Source of the DNA: AC-69 sp963751665
GTDB lineage: Bacteria > Actinomycetota > UBA4738 > HRBIN12
Length of the DNA: 64,000 bases
Reading direction: 5' to 3'
NCBI GenBank assembly: GCA_963751665.1
Contig: CAVVVF010000004.1
Coordinates: 496,001 to 560,000 of the forward strand
Positions within the stretch are counted from its first letter, which is position 1; each line of letters begins with the position of its first letter. A model generated the notes under the pieces. The model was not told the origin of the DNA, did no database searches, and worked only from the letters and a program-made list of their open reading frames with translations. A program made the translations under genes and the position numbers. Shown one piece after another: positions 61,152 to 64,000 of this stretch.

Positions 61152-61158
61152 TCGTCCG

Positions 61159-61899
61159 GTGCTCGCGCGGCTGCTCGACGTCCTGTTCCCCAAGCGCTGC
61201 GCGGGGTGTGGCAGCGGGCCCTGGCCGTTCTGCGCCGCCTGCGGCGTGGCGCTCATCGCCCTCGGCCCGCCGTGGTGCGAGCGGTGCGGCGTTCCCTCGG
61301 GCGACCCGCGTCCGCGATGCCCGGAGTGTCCTCCGCCCGAGATCGACCTGGCCAGGGCTCCGTTCCTGTTCCAGGGGCCCGCCCGAAACGCGGTGCACCG
61401 CTTGAAGTTCGCCGGATGGCGTCCGGTGGCGAGCGCGCTCGGCCGGGCCATGGTTGCGGTGTGGCCCGCTGCCGCCGAGCCGGACGCGGTGACCTGGGTG
61501 CCGCTGTCCCGCCGCCGCCTGGCCGAGCGAGGCTTCGACCAGGCCCGGGCCCTTGCGGAGGCCGTGAGCTCCTCCTCGTCCGTCCGGTGCGGGCCCCTCC
61601 TCGAGCGGACGATCGACCTGCCGCCGCAGGCCAGGCGGGGCGGCGCGGAGCGCCGGGCCGCGATGGCCGGCGCCTTCCGGTCCGTGGGGCAATCCCCGCC
61701 CCGCGTGCTCCTGGTCGATGACGTCCTCACCACGGGCGCGACGGCGGCGGCGTGCGCCCGCGCCCTGCGGGCGGCGGGCGCACGCCACGTCACCGTGCTC
61801 ACGGCGGCCAGGGCCGTCTCTGCGCCTCACCCCGCTCGCTATACTCGCGACGGGCTCACGCCTGGGTCTGTGGTTGCCCGGGGGACATCCTCCCGGTAG
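61159..61899 (+). CDS. comF: ComF-family amidophosphoribosyltransferase-like protein
   Basis: 246 residues from the GTG at 61159. A zinc finger at the N-terminus (LFPKRCAGCGSGPWPFCAAC, CERCGVPSGDPRPRCPEC) and a type I phosphoribosyltransferase domain with LSRRRLAERGFDQARALAE and the PRPP loop VLLVDDVLTTGATAAACARA. ComF takes part in DNA uptake in competent bacteria, though it is also widespread in non-competent ones. Its last 20 residues overlap the promoter and 5' part of the hpf leader RNA and look unconserved. Confidence 0.9.
   Translation: MLARLLDVLFPKRCAGCGSGPWPFCAACGVALIALGPPWCERCGVPSGDPRPRCPECPPPEIDLARAPFLFQGPARNAVHRLKFAGWRPVASALGRAMVAVWPAAAEPDAVTWVPLSRRRLAERGFDQARALAEAVSSSSSVRCGPLLERTIDLPPQARRGGAERRAAMAGAFRSVGQSPPRVLLVDDVLTTGATAAACARALRAAGARHVTVLTAARAVSAPHPARYTRDGLTPGSVVARGTSSR
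61840..61845 (+). promoter_or_regulatory. -10 element TATACT of the hpf leader, inside comF
   Basis: TATACT is a near-consensus -10 in very GC-rich DNA. It places transcription start at about 61852, exactly where the closing helix of the structured leader begins. Confidence 0.6.
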
Positions 61900-62089
61900 T
61901 CGATGCCAGTCGCAGGCGAAACGACCCACGTAAGGCGACCGTTGGTCGCTGAGCATGGTGCGGTTTAGATGTAAGCCCTGCCCCGGGCGGCACGTCCGCC
62001 CGGGAGAAGGTGCTAAGGCGTCCGCTGGACGGCGAACCCCTCCGCAGGCGAGTGTGGGGTCAAAGACCAGGTCAGCCGGGCGTGAGCCC
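61852..62089 (+). ncRNA. structured RNA leading hpf, candidate raiA-motif RNA
   Basis: About 240 bases without a plausible gene, closed by a perfect 11-bp long-range helix (61852-61862, GGGCTCACGCC, with 62079-62089, GGCGTGAGCCC) that extends by a G-T and two G-C pairs. Inside are local hairpins: 61878-61884 with 61890-61896, 61935-61940 with 61944-61949, 61982-61990 with 61996-62004 (9 bp, perfect) and 62019-62023 with 62027-62031. The raiA motif is a known large conserved RNA found upstream of raiA (= hpf) in Actinobacteria and Firmicutes, so position, size and a helix joining the ends all fit. I cannot check the consensus bases here. It ends 58 bases before the hpf ATG. Confidence 0.65.
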
Positions 62090-62147
62090 ACGACCCACCC
62101 GGCTCGAACGCCGGCCGGGCGGCCGGTGGCGGGGAGGAAGCGGGCGG

Positions 62148-62513
62148 ATGGATCTCGTCATGAAGAGCCGGGGCACCCGCATCACCGACCACATGCGCAC
62201 CGCCGCGGCCCGAAAGCTGACCCGGTTGGAGCGGATGGACCCCCGGGTGATGCGGCTGGAGGTGGAGATCCTGACGGAGCGAAACCCCACGCAAGGCGGG
62301 ATCAAGCGGGTGGAGGGGGCCCTCGAGACTCCCCGGCACACGTTCCGGGCCACTGCCCGGGGCGACGACGTGGACTCCGCCCTCGACCAGCTGGTGGAGA
62401 AGCTGGAGCGACAGCTGCGGGACCACAACTCGAAGAGGCGAACGCGGCTGATCACGGGGGCCGGTCGTCTAAAATCGCCCAAGGGCGGCCAGGAACCCGC
62501 CGGCTCGACGTGA
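62148..62513 (+). CDS. hpf: ribosome hibernation promoting factor, short form (RaiA/HPF)
   Basis: 121 residues; ATG at 62148 after GGGGAGGAAG. The whole protein is the S30AE/RaiA domain: SRGTRITDHMRTAAARKLTR, RLEVEILTERNPTQGGIKRV, ETPRHTFRATARGDDVDSAL, QLVEKLERQLRDHNSKRRT. It binds the 30S subunit and stops translation under stress. Most actinobacterial HPFs are long forms (over 200 residues) with a C-terminal dimerisation domain that makes 100S ribosomes; that domain is absent here. Confidence 0.92.
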   Translation: MDLVMKSRGTRITDHMRTAAARKLTRLERMDPRVMRLEVEILTERNPTQGGIKRVEGALETPRHTFRATARGDDVDSALDQLVEKLERQLRDHNSKRRTRLITGAGRLKSPKGGQEPAGST

Positions 62514-62544
62514 GCCGCCGGGGCCCGGGGTCCACGGAGGTCGC

Positions 62545-63275
62545 GTGACACCGAAGCGAACAGAACCAGGCGAGGAGTCGGACGAGGTCCAGGGATCGGC
62601 CCCGGCCGGCCCGCCCGAGCGGCTGCGGGTGATGGTGGCCGACGACCACGCGCTGTTCCGCCGGGGGCTCCAGATGGTCCTGGAGGCCGAGCCCGACATC
62701 GACCTGGTCGGGGAGGCGTCCGACGGGGTCGAGGCCGTCGAGAAGTCCCAGGAGCTCATGCCCGACGTGATCCTGATGGACGTCCGCATGCCGAAGCGCT
62801 CGGGGATCGAGGCCGCCTCGCAGATCAAGGACCTCCTGCCGCACGTGAAGATCCTCATGCTGACGATCTCCGACGAGGAGGCCGACCTGTACGACGCCAT
62901 CAAGGCCGGGGCTTCCGGGTACCTGCTCAAGGAGATCCCCATCGAGGAGGTGGCCGACGCCATCCGATCGGTGTGGGCCGGGCAGTCCAGGATCTCGCCC
63001 TCGATGGCGTCCAAGCTCCTGAACGAGTTCGCCGCCATGAGCAAGGCCAGCGGGGACCGGCCCAGATCCCGGCCCCCCGGCTCACCGACCGGGAGATGGA
63101 GGTCCTCCGGCTGGTGGCCAAGGGCATGAACAACCGGGACATCGCCAAGGAGCTGTACATCTCGGAGAACACGGTGAAGAACCACATCCGCAACATCCTG
63201 GAGAAGCTCCACCTGCACTCCCGGATGGAGGCCGTGGTCTACGCCGTGCGGGAGAAGCTGCTCGAGATCACCTGA
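62545..63275 (+). CDS. NarL/LuxR-family response regulator, one frameshift
   Basis: GTG start with GGAGG four bases upstream. Receiver domain: VMVADDHALFRRGLQMVLEA, aspartate in VILMDVRMPKRSG, lysine in YLLKEIPIEEV. Near 63060 the frame changes (GACCGGCCCAGATC; one more C restores RPQIPAPRLTDRE), then the helix-turn-helix EVLRLVAKGMNNRDIAKELY and ENTVKNHIRNILEKLHLHSR. Joined length is about 243 residues. There is no kinase gene next to it. Its place between hpf and secA is conserved in some actinobacteria as far as I recall. Confidence 0.85.
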
Positions 63276-63325
63276 GCCTCTCCCGGGCTCGCCTCGTCTG
63301 CCCCGGTTTTCCCCGACCCCTCCGT

Positions 63326-63331
63326 TACAAT
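63326..63331 (+). promoter_or_regulatory. -10 element TACAAT of secA
   Basis: TACAAT stands 40 bases before the TTG at 63372, giving a leader of about 34 bases with AAGGA as ribosome site (63361-63365). Confidence 0.45.
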
Positions 63332-63371
63332 CGAAAGCCGAACCCCCCCAAACCGACGCGAAGGAACGACC

Positions 63372-64000
63372 TTGGGCCTGGAGAAGATCGGCCAGTTCGG
63401 CGAAGGCCGGAAGCTGAAGCGGCTCGAGCAGCTCGTCCGCATCGTCAACACGTTCGAGCCCGAGATCGAGGACCTCACGGACGAGCAGCTCCGGGGAAAG
63501 ACCGAGGAGTTCCGGGGGCGCCTGGAGGCCGGTGAGTCCCCTGACGGCCTGCTCCCGGAGGCGTTCGCCTCGGTCCGCGAAGCCGCCAGGCGGGCCATCG
63601 GCCAGCGCCACTTCGACGTCCAGGTCATGGGGGCCATCGTCCTGCACGAGGGCAACATCGCCGAGATGAAGACCGGCGAGGGCAAGACCCTCGTGGCCAC
63701 CATGCCCGCGTACCTGAACTCCCTGGCTGGGGAAGGCGTGCACATCGTCACCGTCAACGACTACCTGGCCAAGCGCGACTCGGAGTGGATGGGACCGATC
63801 TTCCGGGCGCTCGGAGCCTCCGTGGGGCTCATCCAATCCCAGATGACGCCGGCCGAGCGCCGGCCGGCGTACGGCGCCCACATCACGTACGGCACCAACA
63901 ACGAGTTCGGGTTCGACTACCTCCGAGACAACATGGCCATGCGGAGCGAGGACATGGTGCAGCGGGGCCACCACTACGGGATCGTGGACGAGGTGGACTC
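63372..64000 (+). CDS. secA: preprotein translocase ATPase SecA, 3' end missing
   Basis: Starts at a TTG at 63372 and runs off the right edge after about 209 codons. It reads LEKIGQFGEGRKLKRLEQLV, then the SecA DEAD motor start with the Walker A EMKTGEGKTLVATMPAYLN, VNDYLAKRDSEWMGPIF, the SecA-specific ITYGTNNEFGFDYLRDNMA and the beginning of Walker B (IVDEVD). SecA drives protein export through SecYEG. By position next to hpf and comF it corresponds to the housekeeping SecA1 of mycobacteria. Confidence 0.96.
   Translation, partial: MGLEKIGQFGEGRKLKRLEQLVRIVNTFEPEIEDLTDEQLRGKTEEFRGRLEAGESPDGLLPEAFASVREAARRAIGQRHFDVQVMGAIVLHEGNIAEMKTGEGKTLVATMPAYLNSLAGEGVHIVTVNDYLAKRDSEWMGPIFRALGASVGLIQSQMTPAERRPAYGAHITYGTNNEFGFDYLRDNMAMRSEDMVQRGHHYGIVDEVD

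Noticed and set aside
61852..62089. Cyclic-di-GMP or other riboswitch as explanation of the hpf leader
   Set aside because: I could not find the conserved core of the c-di-GMP class I element or a terminator switch before hpf; the raiA motif fits position and size better.
1..64000. CRISPR array, tRNA or rRNA genes, insertion sequences, prophage
   Set aside because: I saw no regularly spaced repeats, no tRNA-like cloverleaf, no rRNA segments, no transposase or integrase. The only tandem repeats lie inside the DUF3105 and H1-like genes.

Overview
The window is high-GC DNA from an actinobacterium, probably an uncultured or deep-branching one. Evidence: a WhiB protein, a complete coenzyme F420 set (fbiA, fbiB, fbiC), actinobacterial families of unknown function (DUF3499, DUF3105, DUF5719), many GTG starts, frequent GTGA/ATGA overlaps, and a recurring TANNNT -10 element placed 6-9 bases before start codons, as expected for leaderless transcripts. 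From about 43.7 kb to the right edge the content follows, as I recall it, the Mycobacterium tuberculosis neighbourhood that holds secA1, hpf, comF, sahH, manB, whiB2, fbiA and fbiB.

Layout. 0-12.5 kb: a redox/stress island resembling a DosR (dormancy) regulon, with an Fe-S flavoprotein, formate/nitrite channel, P-type ATPase remnant, two DoxX proteins (one fused to a Rieske domain), CBS and DUF294 proteins, a universal stress protein and a DevR/DevS-like two-component pair. 12.7-24.6 kb: an OmpR-type two-component system, a GNAT-acyl-CoA synthetase, a PAS histidine kinase, an ECF sigma/anti-sigma pair leading into an ApbE/ferric-reductase-like operon, and an AMP-forming acyl-CoA synthetase. 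24.7-40.4 kb: a surface polysaccharide locus with an LCP ligase, six glycosyltransferase genes (one a sulfotransferase-WecG fusion), a Wzm/Wzt-type ABC exporter, a small DMT transporter, a sugar nucleotidyltransferase, an exported phosphoesterase and a SpoIID protein. 40.4-43.7 kb: two DUF3105 proteins and a purine permease. 43.7-48.6 kb: fbiB-fbiA facing fbiC across a 28-base divergent promoter. 48.6-64 kb: whiB, a lysine-rich histone-H1-like protein, a large membrane glycosyltransferase, DUF5719, an L,D-transpeptidase, DUF3499, manB, a Trm112-like protein, a phosphosugar isomerase, purine nucleoside phosphorylase, adenosylhomocysteinase, comF, a structured RNA leading hpf, a response regulator and the start of secA.

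The most notable non-coding signals are: a long structured leader before hpf that fits the raiA-motif RNA (perfect 11-bp closing helix, promoter placed exactly at its 5' end); a shared ATCACA-N4-TGTGAT palindrome in front of whiB and between the -35 and -10 of the DUF3499 gene; a whiB upstream region packed with further inverted repeats; and at least eleven starts that look leaderless.

Caution on sequence quality. About fifteen genes are split by single-base indels, several of them an extra or missing base in a G or C run, and fbiA, fbiB and the purine permease carry many. Protein similarity continues across the breaks, so most are probably assembly or read errors. I annotate such genes as single features and give the break points.
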